NCBI GenBank assembly: GCA_902538495.1
Contig: CACBFJ010000005.1
Coordinates: 20,169-84,168, forward strand
Reading direction: 5' to 3'
Source: an uncultured Pelagibacteraceae bacterium
Lineage (GTDB): Bacteria; Pseudomonadota; Alphaproteobacteria; Pelagibacterales; Pelagibacteraceae
Length of the DNA: 64,000 nucleotides
Position 1 is the stretch's first letter; every line of letters starts with the position of its first letter. The translations under genes and the position numbers were made by a program. Positions 26,975 through 35,395 of this stretch are shown here, piece by piece. The notes under the pieces were generated by a model. That model searched no databases and had not been told where the DNA came from. It saw only the letters and a list, made by a program, of their open reading frames with translations.

Positions 26975-27972
26975 AAAGATCCAAGCCTTTTATCTTTATA
27001 TTTCTTTTTAATTTCACTAAGCCAACTTTTATTATTTTTATACCAACTAATTGTTTTTTTAATTCCTTTATTAAAACTATGTTTATTTCTCCATTTATAT
27101 CGTTTTCTAAAACTTGTTGAGTTTAAAGCATACCTCAAATCATGACCTGGGCGATCTTTTACAAAAATTAAATTTTTATTCGAGTATTTTAGTTGTTTTA
27201 ATATAATTTTTGATACCATTAAATTATCTAACCTTATATTACTCCCAATATTAAAAACTTCCTTATTTTGAAAATTTTTTATAATTAAATATATTGCTTC
27301 ACAGGTATCTTCAACATAGATCCATTCTCTTATATTTTTCCCTTTTCCATAAATTGGTATTTTTTTTTTATCAAACGCTCTCAAAATTATTTTGGGTATA
27401 AGCTTTTCTGGAAATTGAAAGGGCCCAAAATTATTTGTAATTCTTAAAATACAAATATTTAAACCATACGTTTCTAAATAGAATTGAGCAATATTTTCAC
27501 TAGATGCTTTTGAGGCTGAATATGGTGAGCTTGTAAAAATTTTTGAATTTTCTTTTGTATTACCTTTTTTTACTGAACCGTAAACTTCATCTGTAGAAAT
27601 ATGAATTATATTTGGTTTTTTTATTTTATTTTTTTTTACTAAATTATTTATTTCATTATAAAAATTTATTGTAGAATTAATATTCCCCAGATAAAAATTT
27701 TTTGGGTTGTCAATAGATCTATCCACATGACTTTCCGCAGCTAAGTGAATAATTGTATTATAATTTTTCAGCAAAATTGGTCTTATCTTTTTTATATTAT
27801 CTATGTTTACTTTGTAGAATTTATATTTAGTTGTTTCTTGTTTAAATTTTTCAGGCGTAGAAACAATTGATTGCTTATCTAAATTTGTTATGGAAAAGTT
27901 TTTTCTATTTAGGTAATTAACTAGGTTTGTTCCAATAAAACCCGATCCTCCTGTTATAAGAATATTTTTCAT
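26971..27972 (-). CDS. rmlB: dTDP-glucose 4,6-dehydratase
   Basis: 333 residues: ILITGGSGFIGTNLVNYL (NAD loop), HLAAESHVDRSIDNPKNFY, HISTDEVYGSV (the TDE triad of dehydratases), catalytic YSASK, and NNFGPFQFPEKLIP with FGP-FPEKL typical of RmlB. It converts dTDP-glucose to dTDP-4-dehydro-6-deoxy-D-glucose. Gene order on the minus strand is GT2, rmlB, rmlA, ketoreductase, rmlC, 3-dehydratase, all overlapping by 4-14 bp, hence one translationally coupled operon. Confidence 0.94.
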   Translation of the reverse strand: MKNILITGGSGFIGTNLVNYLNRKNFSITNLDKQSIVSTPEKFKQETTKYKFYKVNIDNIKKIRPILLKNYNTIIHLAAESHVDRSIDNPKNFYLGNINSTINFYNEINNLVKKNKIKKPNIIHISTDEVYGSVKKGNTKENSKIFTSSPYSASKASSENIAQFYLETYGLNICILRITNNFGPFQFPEKLIPKIILRAFDKKKIPIYGKGKNIREWIYVEDTCEAIYLIIKNFQNKEVFNIGSNIRLDNLMVSKIILKQLKYSNKNLIFVKDRPGHDLRYALNSTSFRKRYKWRNKHSFNKGIKKTISWYKNNKSWLSEIKKKYKDKRLGSL

Positions 27973-28670
27973 TTAAATTTAAGTATATCGATAATAAATT
28001 TTATTGCATAAATTAAATGAAATGATGATTTTTCGTTTCTGTAGTAAGTTTTAATTGGAAATTCTACAATTTTTTTTTTTGCTTTTATCAACTTAATTCT
28101 TAACTGATTATCAAAATTAAAATTATTATCTATTTTTTTTAAATTAATTTTTTTAAGGGCACTCAAATTATAAAGCCAGAAACCGTTATGAGCATCAGTA
28201 AAATTTGTTTTAAATGCCAAGTTGAAGACTCTGGTTAATATCAAATTTCCTAAAATTTTATAGATAGGCATTTTACCAATTAGAGCATTATTCAAGTTTT
28301 TCATTCTAGTACCAGTTACAGCATCAGCATTATTTAATAACATATGTTTATAGAATTTTTCTAGATATCTGCAATCATATTGATTATCCCCATGGACCAT
28401 TAAACTATGTGAGTAACCTTTTTTTATTGCAAAATTTAGACATTTTTTTACATTCCCACCATAACCTAGATTTCTTTTATTAATTTTTAAAATATAACCA
28501 CTATTATTTTTTGGAAAATAATATTTAGTATTGTCAGTAGAACAATCGTCACTTATTAAAATATCAAATTTAATTTTTCTTCTTAGAGTTTTTAGTTTTT
28601 TTAATATTAATCCTAATCTAAATGATGAATTATAAGTTACCACAAATACTAAGATTTTACTTTTTGGCAT
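27969..28670 (-). CDS. Polyprenyl-phosphate glycosyltransferase-like GT2 (DPM/DPG synthase-like)
   Basis: 233 residues: ILVFVVTYNSSFRLGLILKKL, DILISDDCSTDNTK, NLGYGGNVKKCLNFAIKKG and MVHGDNQYDCRYLEKF (the GDxQ metal motif) match dolichol/undecaprenyl-phosphate sugar synthases, which load a sugar onto a lipid carrier for periplasmic GT-C enzymes. GT-C-like proteins are encoded at 19687 and 30121. It lacks a C-terminal membrane domain apart from a short hydrophobic end. It is the first gene of the rml operon; the divergent gap to the ligase gene is only 25 bp. Confidence 0.82.
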   Translation of the reverse strand: MPKSKILVFVVTYNSSFRLGLILKKLKTLRRKIKFDILISDDCSTDNTKYYFPKNNSGYILKINKRNLGYGGNVKKCLNFAIKKGYSHSLMVHGDNQYDCRYLEKFYKHMLLNNADAVTGTRMKNLNNALIGKMPIYKILGNLILTRVFNLAFKTNFTDAHNGFWLYNLSALKKINLKKIDNNFNFDNQLRIKLIKAKKKIVEFPIKTYYRNEKSSFHLIYAIKFIIDILKFK

Positions 28671-28695
28671 AAATAAGTATTTATACTACTTAATA

Positions 28696-29943
28696 ATGAT
28701 TTTAGCTCAATATAAAAAATTTAAAACTCTTTCAACTAACGAACTCATAATTATATCATATCCATTATTTGTTTTAACTGGATCATTCGCAATTAATTTT
28801 TATTTAATTTTAGTTAGTTTAATTTTTTTAGGCTCTTTAATTTTAAAAAAAATAAAAGTAAAATTCTTAAATCAATTTTGGATTTTTGTGTATTTAATAT
28901 TTATTGTATACAATATATTAAATTCTTTTTTCTCTGTAGATCAATTCAATGCATTTAGGTCGTCAATTGGACAATTTCGGTTTTTGTTTTTCTCGTTTTT
29001 TTTAATGTATTTTATTCAAAATTTTAAAAATTTAGAATTTATATTCAAAGCATGGCTTTTAATAATTATATTTATTTCTTTAGATTTAATTTATCAAAAT
29101 TTTTTCTTATTTAATATTTTTGGTATACCAATTTCTATTTCAGGAAGGCCATCAAGTTTTTTTGAAGAGGAAGTCGTTGCTGGTGCTTTTTTAACTTTCT
29201 TGAGTTTACCTTTATTTTTTTATTTTATGAGTGAATTTAAAAATTTAACAATTGTTAATAAAATAATTTATTTTCTTATATATTTTTTAGTGTTAACAGC
29301 AGTTACATTGACTGGAGAGAGAATAAGTTTGTTAACTTTTTTAGTAATTTCAATAATTATTTTTTATATTTTTTTTACTTTAAAAAAAAATCTGATAATT
29401 TTATCTTCTTTTCTTCTGTTTTTTTTAATAAATTTTAAAAATAATATTATCTTTCAAAACAGAATAATCGATATGCTAAATATAATTAAAGATATTTATC
29501 ATTCTAGTTGGGGTAGGCTGTGGGAATCTAGCTATATGCTTTTTAAGGATAATTTTTTTTTCGGTGTAGGCCTTAAAAATTATCGAGTTGTATGTGATTT
29601 TCAAATTGATCCAAGGCCAGATCATGCTGCACAATTTTGCTCCACACATCCACATAATATTTTATTAGAGATTTTAAGTGAAACAGGATTTGTAGGGTTT
29701 ATTTTATTTTATTTGTTTTTTATAAGTTTAATTTTAAAGCTGAGTAAATATTATCAAAAAAATTTTAAAAAAAATAAATTTTTACTTCTTACTTTTGGTC
29801 ACGTGTTAATTTTAACAAGTTATGTATGGCCTTTAAAAACTGCTGGTAGTTTTTTTACTACCTACAATGGTTCATTTTTTTGGCTAAGCTTAGGTATTGT
29901 ATTATTTTGTTATAAAAATTTAAAAAATAGAAAAATAAATTAA
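28696..29943 (+). CDS. O-antigen ligase-like membrane protein (WaaL/Wzy_C family)
   Basis: 415 residues with about 11 hydrophobic segments. The large periplasmic loop (about residues 275-320) contains SWGRLWESSYMLFKDNFFFGVGLKNYR and then STHPHNILLEILSETGFVG, the conserved H-NxxLE..ETG signature of O-antigen ligases and related polymerases. The family transfers undecaprenyl-linked glycan to lipid A-core, or polymerises it. With a separate Wzy-like gene present, ligase is the likelier role. It is the last glycan gene before the 5S rRNA, which begins 40 bp downstream on the same strand. Confidence 0.8.
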   Translation: MILAQYKKFKTLSTNELIIISYPLFVLTGSFAINFYLILVSLIFLGSLILKKIKVKFLNQFWIFVYLIFIVYNILNSFFSVDQFNAFRSSIGQFRFLFFSFFLMYFIQNFKNLEFIFKAWLLIIIFISLDLIYQNFFLFNIFGIPISISGRPSSFFEEEVVAGAFLTFLSLPLFFYFMSEFKNLTIVNKIIYFLIYFLVLTAVTLTGERISLLTFLVISIIIFYIFFTLKKNLIILSSFLLFFLINFKNNIIFQNRIIDMLNIIKDIYHSSWGRLWESSYMLFKDNFFFGVGLKNYRVVCDFQIDPRPDHAAQFCSTHPHNILLEILSETGFVGFILFYLFFISLILKLSKYYQKNFKKNKFLLLTFGHVLILTSYVWPLKTAGSFFTTYNGSFFWLSLGIVLFCYKNLKNRKIN

Positions 29944-29983
29944 TTTTTGTTTACAAATGATGCTTTATATTTTAAAAGACTGT

Positions 29984-30099
29984 GTCTGGTGATTATAGCG
30001 CAAGTGTTATACCCGATCCCATTCCGAACTCGGAAGTCAAGCCTTGCTGCGCCGATGGTACTTCGTCTTAAGATGTGGAAGAGTAGGTCGTTGCCAGGC
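29984..30099 (+). rRNA. rrf: 5S ribosomal RNA
   Basis: The 116-nt sequence has the 5S core (cccgatcccattccgaactc, then gaagtcaagcc and gagtaggtcg). Its termini GTCTGG and CCAGGC pair to form helix I. No 16S, 23S or tRNA precedes it within almost 30 kb, so it is detached from the rest of the rRNA operon, with the glycan island in between. Transcription presumably depends on read-through or on its own promoter; I cannot identify one in the 40-bp gap after the ligase gene. Confidence 0.96.
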
Positions 30100-30120
30100 A
30101 TAATTTTTTGTTAAATTTTG

Positions 30121-31323
30121 CTAAATTTTCAATCTTTTTAAAAATATTTTAGAAGATATAAAGATTAAACTGATATTTAAAATCCAGTATATTATATTCT
30201 TGATTATAATAGAAGTTCCATAAACTATATTATTAAAATTAAATCCAGGGAATAATTTAGGGTGAGAATTGTTTATATTCAAAATATTCTCTACTAAAAA
30301 TGATATATATTCAATCCACATTGCTGTAAAAGAAACAGTTAAAAGAAACAAATATAATTTAACATAACCTTTTTTTTTATATTCAAAAATTAATGGTAAA
30401 ATAAATATCAAAAATACTAGTTTATAAACAAAACCTTCGTTTAGAAAAAAACTTGATACAACAATTGAGGATCCAATTAAAAAAGATAACTCATTTTTAA
30501 AACTTAAAATTGGTACTGTAATCTTTAAGTAAAAAGATATAAAAATTAAAATCACCAATGCCACGACACTCAAAACTTTATAATTTATATTTATTTCTGT
30601 TATAAAAGTAAAAATTTTAAAAATGAGTGCTGAGCTAAATGAAAGTGTAGCACCGGATCTATTATATATGCTTGATAATTTAAAATACTCTGAAAAATAT
30701 ATTAAAAAAATAGTTAAGAAAAATAAAAATAATATATAAACAAAAAAATTAATTTTTTTTAAATTTTTTTTTAAAAGCATATAAATTGGCAATAAAGACA
30801 ATGGATATATCTTTGCCTTTATTGCGATAATCAAAGGAACTAGAGATATAAATTTAAAATTTCTTTTCTGCTTTGTAAGCAAAACATTAAAAATGAAAAT
30901 TAAAGATAATATTATTAGATCGTTATTTCCTCTATGAATAATTAAAATTGAAACTGGTGATAGTAAAAATAAAAGATTTATAAAAAATGGAAAATCTTTT
31001 AAGTAAAATGTTATAATAAATATATAGATAAATAATATTATAAAAATAATATTTTTAAAATCTGATCTAGAATCAGTCAGCTTTGCAACATTTTCCCAAA
31101 TCGCAGGATAAACAAAGTTATTTCCAATTATATTTAAACATTGATTTTTTGGAATTATTAATGAGTATTTACAATACTTATAATCATGAATATAAAGCCA
31201 ATCTACAAATAATTCATTGGAGTATATTGGATAGAATTTAAAAAAATTAAAATAAATAAAAACTGTTATTATTGTAAGGTTTATTAATAAAATTTTAATT
31301 AGCTTTATTTTTTGCGATGACAT
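30121..31323 (-). CDS. GT-C-like mannosyltransferase-type membrane protein (GT87-like)
   Basis: 400 residues with about ten hydrophobic segments. After the first segment the periplasmic loop is FVDWLYIHDYKYC. The segment HRGNNDLIILSLIF and the following IIAIKAKIYPL resemble the R-NND and K-P motifs of GT87/DUF2029 polyprenyl-phosphate-mannose-dependent transferases. It likely adds a sugar from a lipid carrier to a glycan on the outer face of the inner membrane. It is convergent with the 5S rRNA (21 bp apart), so glycan genes continue past the rRNA gene. Confidence 0.65.
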   Translation of the reverse strand: MSSQKIKLIKILLINLTIITVFIYFNFFKFYPIYSNELFVDWLYIHDYKYCKYSLIIPKNQCLNIIGNNFVYPAIWENVAKLTDSRSDFKNIIFIILFIYIFIITFYLKDFPFFINLLFLLSPVSILIIHRGNNDLIILSLIFIFNVLLTKQKRNFKFISLVPLIIAIKAKIYPLSLLPIYMLLKKNLKKINFFVYILFLFFLTIFLIYFSEYFKLSSIYNRSGATLSFSSALIFKIFTFITEININYKVLSVVALVILIFISFYLKITVPILSFKNELSFLIGSSIVVSSFFLNEGFVYKLVFLIFILPLIFEYKKKGYVKLYLFLLTVSFTAMWIEYISFLVENILNINNSHPKLFPGFNFNNIVYGTSIIIKNIIYWILNISLIFISSKIFLKRLKI

Positions 31324-31457
31324 AATTTAACATTAATATAATCTTTAGAACTTTGATAATATTTAAATAATATCATTTTTTTCAATAAAATTATTCATTA
31401 AATAACTTTTAAACTTTAAACTTGCTATATTCATGGTAATAAATCAAAAGTAATCTT
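31324..31457. promoter_or_regulatory. Divergent intergenic region
   Basis: 134 bp between two divergently oriented glycan genes (starts at 31323 minus and 31458 plus). It must contain the promoters of both, including the one that may drive the downstream rpmJ-pnt genes. It is almost pure A/T with candidate -10-like TATAAT/TATATT strings (for example taatataatc and gctatattca), but such strings are too common here for a firm call. No inverted repeat operator is evident. Confidence 0.35.
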
Positions 31458-32351
31458 ATGAAAAAGTACATTGTTGTAACAGGTGGAGCGGGTTTTATTG
31501 GATCAAATTTAATTCAATTGTTGTTAAACAAAACTAATTATATGATCATTTCATTAGATAATTACTCATCGGGCTCAAAAAAAAATCATTTGTTATCAAA
31601 AAGAGTAAGATATATCAAATGTAATACAAATCAAATTTCTAAAATACTTAATAGGTATTCAAAAAAAATAGAGAGCTTATTTCATTTTGGAGAATTTGCT
31701 AGAATATTTCAAAGTTTCCAAAACTTTGACACTTGTATTCAATCTAATACTGAGGGTTCAAAAGCTGTATTTAAATTTTGTTTAGATAATAAAATAAAAC
31801 TAATTTATTCAGCAACATCTGCCAGTCTAGGTAATAAAGGAAATGACGAAAATTTGTCTCCTTATGCTTTTACGAAATCAAAAAACTTGGAGTTACTTGA
31901 AAATTTAAAAAAATGGTTCAATTTAAAGTACGAAATAATATATTTTTATAACGTTTATGGACCAAAGCAGATATCAGAAGGTTCAATGGCAACAGTAATA
32001 GGAATTTTTGAGAGAAAATTTAAGAAAAAAAAGCCTCTAACCATAGTAAGACCAGGTACCCAGTCAAGACGATTTACTCATGTTTTTGACACTGTCGAAG
32101 TATGTTATGAAGCTTGGAAAAAAAATAAATGCAAACATTACAGTATTACTAACAGGAAAGCATACACAATAAAGGATGTTGCTAAAATGTTTGGTAGTAA
32201 AATTAAATATCTAAATGCTCGTCCTGGAGAAAGATACTCTTCATCTTTGACAAATATGTCGCTAAATAACAAGGTAATTCGAAAATATGGAAAAATAAAT
32301 TTGAAAGATTACATATCTTCGTTTATTAAAGGTCATTCTTATGAAAATTAA
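31458..32351 (+). CDS. NAD-dependent epimerase/dehydratase, UDP-glucose 4-epimerase-like SDR
   Basis: 297 residues: [51 protein letters not shown], catalytic YAFTK and FYNVYGPKQ match GalE-like SDRs. HFGEFARI replaces the usual HLAA..V, so the substrate probably differs from UDP-glucose. It probably modifies a nucleotide sugar for the surface glycan. The 3' end overlaps the start of rpmJ by 11 bp, so this accessory gene is translationally tied to a core ribosomal gene. Confidence 0.78.
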   Translation: MKKYIVVTGGAGFIGSNLIQLLLNKTNYMIISLDNYSSGSKKNHLLSKRVRYIKCNTNQISKILNRYSKKIESLFHFGEFARIFQSFQNFDTCIQSNTEGSKAVFKFCLDNKIKLIYSATSASLGNKGNDENLSPYAFTKSKNLELLENLKKWFNLKYEIIYFYNVYGPKQISEGSMATVIGIFERKFKKKKPLTIVRPGTQSRRFTHVFDTVEVCYEAWKKNKCKHYSITNRKAYTIKDVAKMFGSKIKYLNARPGERYSSSLTNMSLNNKVIRKYGKINLKDYISSFIKGHSYEN

Positions 32352-32466
32352 AAGCTCACTCAAATTGATCAAAAAAAGAGACTTAAACTCCAAGCTTGTA
32401 AGAAGAAGAGGAAGAGTTTACGTAATTAATAAAACTAATCCAAAATTTAAAGCAAGACAGAAGTAA
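32341..32466 (+). CDS. rpmJ: 50S ribosomal protein L36
   Basis: A 41-residue gene missed by the ORF track. It reads [20 protein letters not shown], then a run of Arg ([19 protein letters not shown]), which is the proteobacterial L36 of the zinc-free type: the four Cys/His zinc ligands of the classical 37-residue form are absent. It starts inside the last codons of the upstream SDR (11-bp overlap) and is followed 4 bp later by the next small gene. Function: component of the large ribosomal subunit near the peptidyl transferase region. Confidence 0.95.
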   Translation: MKIKSSLKLIKKRDLNSKLVRRRGRVYVINKTNPKFKARQK

Positions 32467-32470
32467 ATTT

Positions 32471-32581
32471 ATGAACAATGAAAACCATAAAAGTACCTGG
32501 AATAATTTTACAAAATTTGTTCTGTGGGGAACTGTCGCTGTTATATGTGTTTTAGTTTTAATGGCTATTTTCTTATTGTAA
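32471..32581 (+). CDS. Small membrane protein, aa3-type cytochrome c oxidase subunit IV-like
   Basis: A 36-residue protein below the ORF-track cutoff: MNNENHKSTWNNFTKFVLW and a single hydrophobic helix (GTVAVICVLVLMAIFLL). Its short polar N-terminus ending in an F..F..W segment and one C-terminal helix match the bacterial aa3 oxidase subunit IV family, small proteins in alphaproteobacteria often encoded beside the transhydrogenase genes. Here it lies 4 bp after rpmJ and 9 bp before pntAA. It would sit in the inner membrane and could stabilise the oxidase. The gene is real by context and composition; the assignment is moderate. Confidence 0.7.
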   Translation: MNNENHKSTWNNFTKFVLWGTVAVICVLVLMAIFLL

Positions 32582-32590
32582 AGTTCCTAT

Positions 32591-33679
32591 ATGAAAATAG
32601 GATCTATTTTAGAAAATCAAAATCTTGAAAAAAGAATTGCTATAACACCTGGTTTGGTAAAAAAATATATTACTCTTGGATTTGAAATAAATTTAATTGA
32701 AAATTATGGAACTCATCTTGGTGTAACAGATGAGCAATTTAAAGGCATGGGTGTTAAAATTTCTAAAGATGAATCAGAAATTTTAAGTTCTTCTGACATA
32801 ATTGTTCAGCTAGGAATGTTGTCTGATGATAAAATTTCAAAAATGAGAGAAAACCAAACATTAATTGGAGTTTTAAACCCATACAAAAATAAAGAACAAT
32901 TAGTAAATTTAGCTAAAAAAAAAATCAATCTTTTTTCTTTAGAATTGCTTCCAAGAATTACGAGGGCTCAATCAATGGATATATTATCTTCACAAGCAAA
33001 CCTTGCGGGATACAAGGCAGTAATAGAGTCTTTTGCTAATTTTGAGAAAGCAATACCCATGATGATGACAGCTGCAGGGACAGTTCCGGCTGCAAAGGTT
33101 TTAGTTGTTGGAGCAGGTGTTGCTGGGTTACAAGCAGTTGCAACTGCAAAGAGGATGGGTGCAATAGTTTTTGGCACAGATGTAAGAATGGCATCTAAAG
33201 AACAGGTAGAAAGTTTAGGAGGCAAATTCTTAACTGTGGATGGCTCAGAAAATATGGAGACCGAAGGCGGTTATGCAAAAGAGGCTTCTGAAGAATTTAA
33301 AAAAAAACAAGAGGAATTGTTAGCAGATACATTGAAAAAAATTGATATAGTAGTATGCACAGCATTAATACCTGGAAAAAAAGCCCCGATAATTATCAAG
33401 GATCATATGATTAGCAATATGCAATCTGGGTCTGTAATTTATGATTTAGCAGCGGTTCAAGGTGGAAATACGGCATTCACGGAGGCAGACAAAATTATTG
33501 AAAAAAATGGTGTAAAAATTATGGGTGAAAGTAATATTTTGAACAAATTACCAATCTCTGCATCAAATTTATATGCAAAAAATGTATTTAACTTTATAGA
33601 AAATTTATATGATAAAGATCAAAAAAAAATTAACATCAATCTAGAAGATGAGATAATAAGTAAAACTTTAATTAAATAA
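32591..33679 (+). CDS. pntAA: NAD(P) transhydrogenase subunit alpha, NAD-binding domain I
   Basis: 362 residues. EKRIAITPGLVKKY is the alanine dehydrogenase/PNT N-terminal signature, and VLVVGAGVAGLQAVATAKRMGA (about 170) is the NAD(H) Rossmann motif, followed by DVR. Domain I of the proton-pumping transhydrogenase binds NAD(H) in the cytoplasm and exchanges hydride with domain III, making NADPH at the expense of proton-motive force. As in other alphaproteobacteria the alpha subunit is split into PntAA and PntAB. The gene is 4 bp upstream of pntAB. Confidence 0.95.
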   Translation: MKIGSILENQNLEKRIAITPGLVKKYITLGFEINLIENYGTHLGVTDEQFKGMGVKISKDESEILSSSDIIVQLGMLSDDKISKMRENQTLIGVLNPYKNKEQLVNLAKKKINLFSLELLPRITRAQSMDILSSQANLAGYKAVIESFANFEKAIPMMMTAAGTVPAAKVLVVGAGVAGLQAVATAKRMGAIVFGTDVRMASKEQVESLGGKFLTVDGSENMETEGGYAKEASEEFKKKQEELLADTLKKIDIVVCTALIPGKKAPIIIKDHMISNMQSGSVIYDLAAVQGGNTAFTEADKIIEKNGVKIMGESNILNKLPISASNLYAKNVFNFIENLYDKDQKKININLEDEIISKTLIK

Positions 33680-33683
33680 AATT

Positions 33684-33995
33684 ATGGAAATTGATCCTTT
33701 AATATTTAGACTAAGCATTTTTATCCTTTCTATTTTTGTTGGGTATTATGTTGTTTGGAGTGTTACACCTTCATTACATACTCCCTTAATGTCTGTTACA
33801 AACGCTATTTCCTCTGTAATTATAGTTGGAGCAATTATTGCAGGATTATCTGGAGATCCGCAGAGCGTTTTCAATAAATCGAGTATATTTGGTTTTTTAG
33901 CAATTGCACTTGCAGCAATAAATATTTTTGGTGGGTTCTTAGTAACACAAAGAATGTTGGCAATGTATAAAAAAAAGAAAAAAGAAAAAAAATGA
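33684..33995 (+). CDS. pntAB: NAD(P) transhydrogenase subunit alpha, membrane part
   Basis: 103 residues with about three to four hydrophobic helices (FILSIFVGYYVVWSV; LMSVTNAISSVIIVGAIIAGL; FGFLAIALAAINIFGGFLV) and a Lys-rich tail. The VTNAISSVI motif is typical of PntAB domain II. It contributes part of the proton channel. The stop overlaps the pntB start by 4 bp. Confidence 0.93.
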   Translation: MEIDPLIFRLSIFILSIFVGYYVVWSVTPSLHTPLMSVTNAISSVIIVGAIIAGLSGDPQSVFNKSSIFGFLAIALAAINIFGGFLVTQRMLAMYKKKKKEKK

Positions 33996-35389
33996 TTTCA
34001 GCAAATTTATCAGCAATTTTCTATTTAGTTTCGGGGGTATTATTTATTCTTGCTTTAAGAGGTCTGTCGTCACCAGAAACATCTAGACAAGGAAATTTAT
34101 TTGGAATTTTTGGAATGATTATAGCTGTAACTGTAACTTTTTTATCAATAGGATCTTTTTCAAGTGGATTTATTTTTGTTATAATTTTTATAGTTGCTGG
34201 GGGTTCAATTGGAGCCTTTATTGCTTATAGAATTCCAATGACAGCTATGCCAGAATTGGTAGCAGGCTTCCATAGTTTAGTTGGACTTGCTGCAGTCTTT
34301 GTAGCTATTTCAGCATTTTTAAATCCTATAGCATTCAATCTTGGTTTACCTGGAAATATTAAACTTGGAAGCTTAATTGAAATGTCAATTGGGGCTGCAG
34401 TTGGAGCTATAACATTTTCAGGATCTGTAATTGCTTTTTTAAAATTGCAAGGAATTATGTCTGGTTCACCAATTACTTTTAAAGGTCAACATCCACTTAA
34501 TGCAATTATTTTAATCTCAATAATTATTTTGATTTACCTATTGTGTTCAACTCAATCATCAAATTTTTTTTGGATATTATTATTTGTTTCCTTTTTAATT
34601 GGCTTCCTCTTAATAATTCCAATTGGTGGAGCAGATATGCCAGTTGTAATTTCAATGCTAAATTCTTATTCTGGTTGGGCAGCAGCAGGAATTGGTTTTA
34701 CTCTCGAAAATACAGCTTTAATAATCACAGGTGCTTTGGTGGGCTCATCAGGTGCAATATTGTCCTACATCATGTGCAAAGGTATGAACCGTTCATTCTT
34801 CAATGTAATCATGGGAGGGTTTGGAGCTACTGATGATACATCAAGCAAATCATCTAAAGAGCAAAGACCAGTTAAAAGTGGCAATGCTGATGATGCAGCA
34901 TTTCTCATGAAAAACGCTTCCTCAGTTATAATTGTTCCTGGGTATGGTATGGCAGTGGCTCAAGCTCAGCATGCTTTAAGGGAAATGGTCGATACATTAA
35001 AGAAAAACGATATAAAAGTTTCATACGCTATTCATCCAGTGGCTGGCAGAATGCCTGGACATATGAATGTTTTATTAGCTGAGGCAAATGTACCATACGA
35101 TGAAGTATTTGAGTTAGAGGAAATAAATAACGATTTTGCTAATGCAGATGTTGCTTTTGTTATTGGTGCAAATGACGTAACTAATCCAGTTGCAAAAACT
35201 GATCCTCAAAGTCCAATTTATGGGATGCCCGTTCTTGATGTAGAAAAATGTAAATCTGTATTGTTCGTAAAAAGAAGTCTTTCACCCGGCTACGCTGGAA
35301 TTGATAACGACTTATTTTATAAAGAAAATACTTTGATGTTATTTGCAGACGCAAAAAAAATGACTGAGGATATTACAAAAAATTTATAA
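33992..35389 (+). CDS. pntB: NAD(P) transhydrogenase subunit beta
   Basis: 465 residues. The first ~270 are polytopic (domain II proton channel), including MTAMPELVAGFHSLVGLAA and IGGADMPVVISMLNSYSGWAAAG, signature sequences of PntB. The C-terminal domain III binds NADP(H): VIIVPGYGMAVAQAQHALREM, HPVAGRMPGHMNVLLAEANVPYDEV and GANDVTNPVAK. Complete. Last of the pntAA-AB-B operon; the transaldolase-like gene follows after 6 bp. Confidence 0.96.
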   Translation: MISANLSAIFYLVSGVLFILALRGLSSPETSRQGNLFGIFGMIIAVTVTFLSIGSFSSGFIFVIIFIVAGGSIGAFIAYRIPMTAMPELVAGFHSLVGLAAVFVAISAFLNPIAFNLGLPGNIKLGSLIEMSIGAAVGAITFSGSVIAFLKLQGIMSGSPITFKGQHPLNAIILISIIILIYLLCSTQSSNFFWILLFVSFLIGFLLIIPIGGADMPVVISMLNSYSGWAAAGIGFTLENTALIITGALVGSSGAILSYIMCKGMNRSFFNVIMGGFGATDDTSSKSSKEQRPVKSGNADDAAFLMKNASSVIIVPGYGMAVAQAQHALREMVDTLKKNDIKVSYAIHPVAGRMPGHMNVLLAEANVPYDEVFELEEINNDFANADVAFVIGANDVTNPVAKTDPQSPIYGMPVLDVEKCKSVLFVKRSLSPGYAGIDNDLFYKENTLMLFADAKKMTEDITKNL

Positions 35390-35395
35390 AATTAA

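Noticed and set aside
32968-33225. 85-residue minus ORF inside pntAA
   Set aside because: Antisense of the conserved NAD-binding domain.
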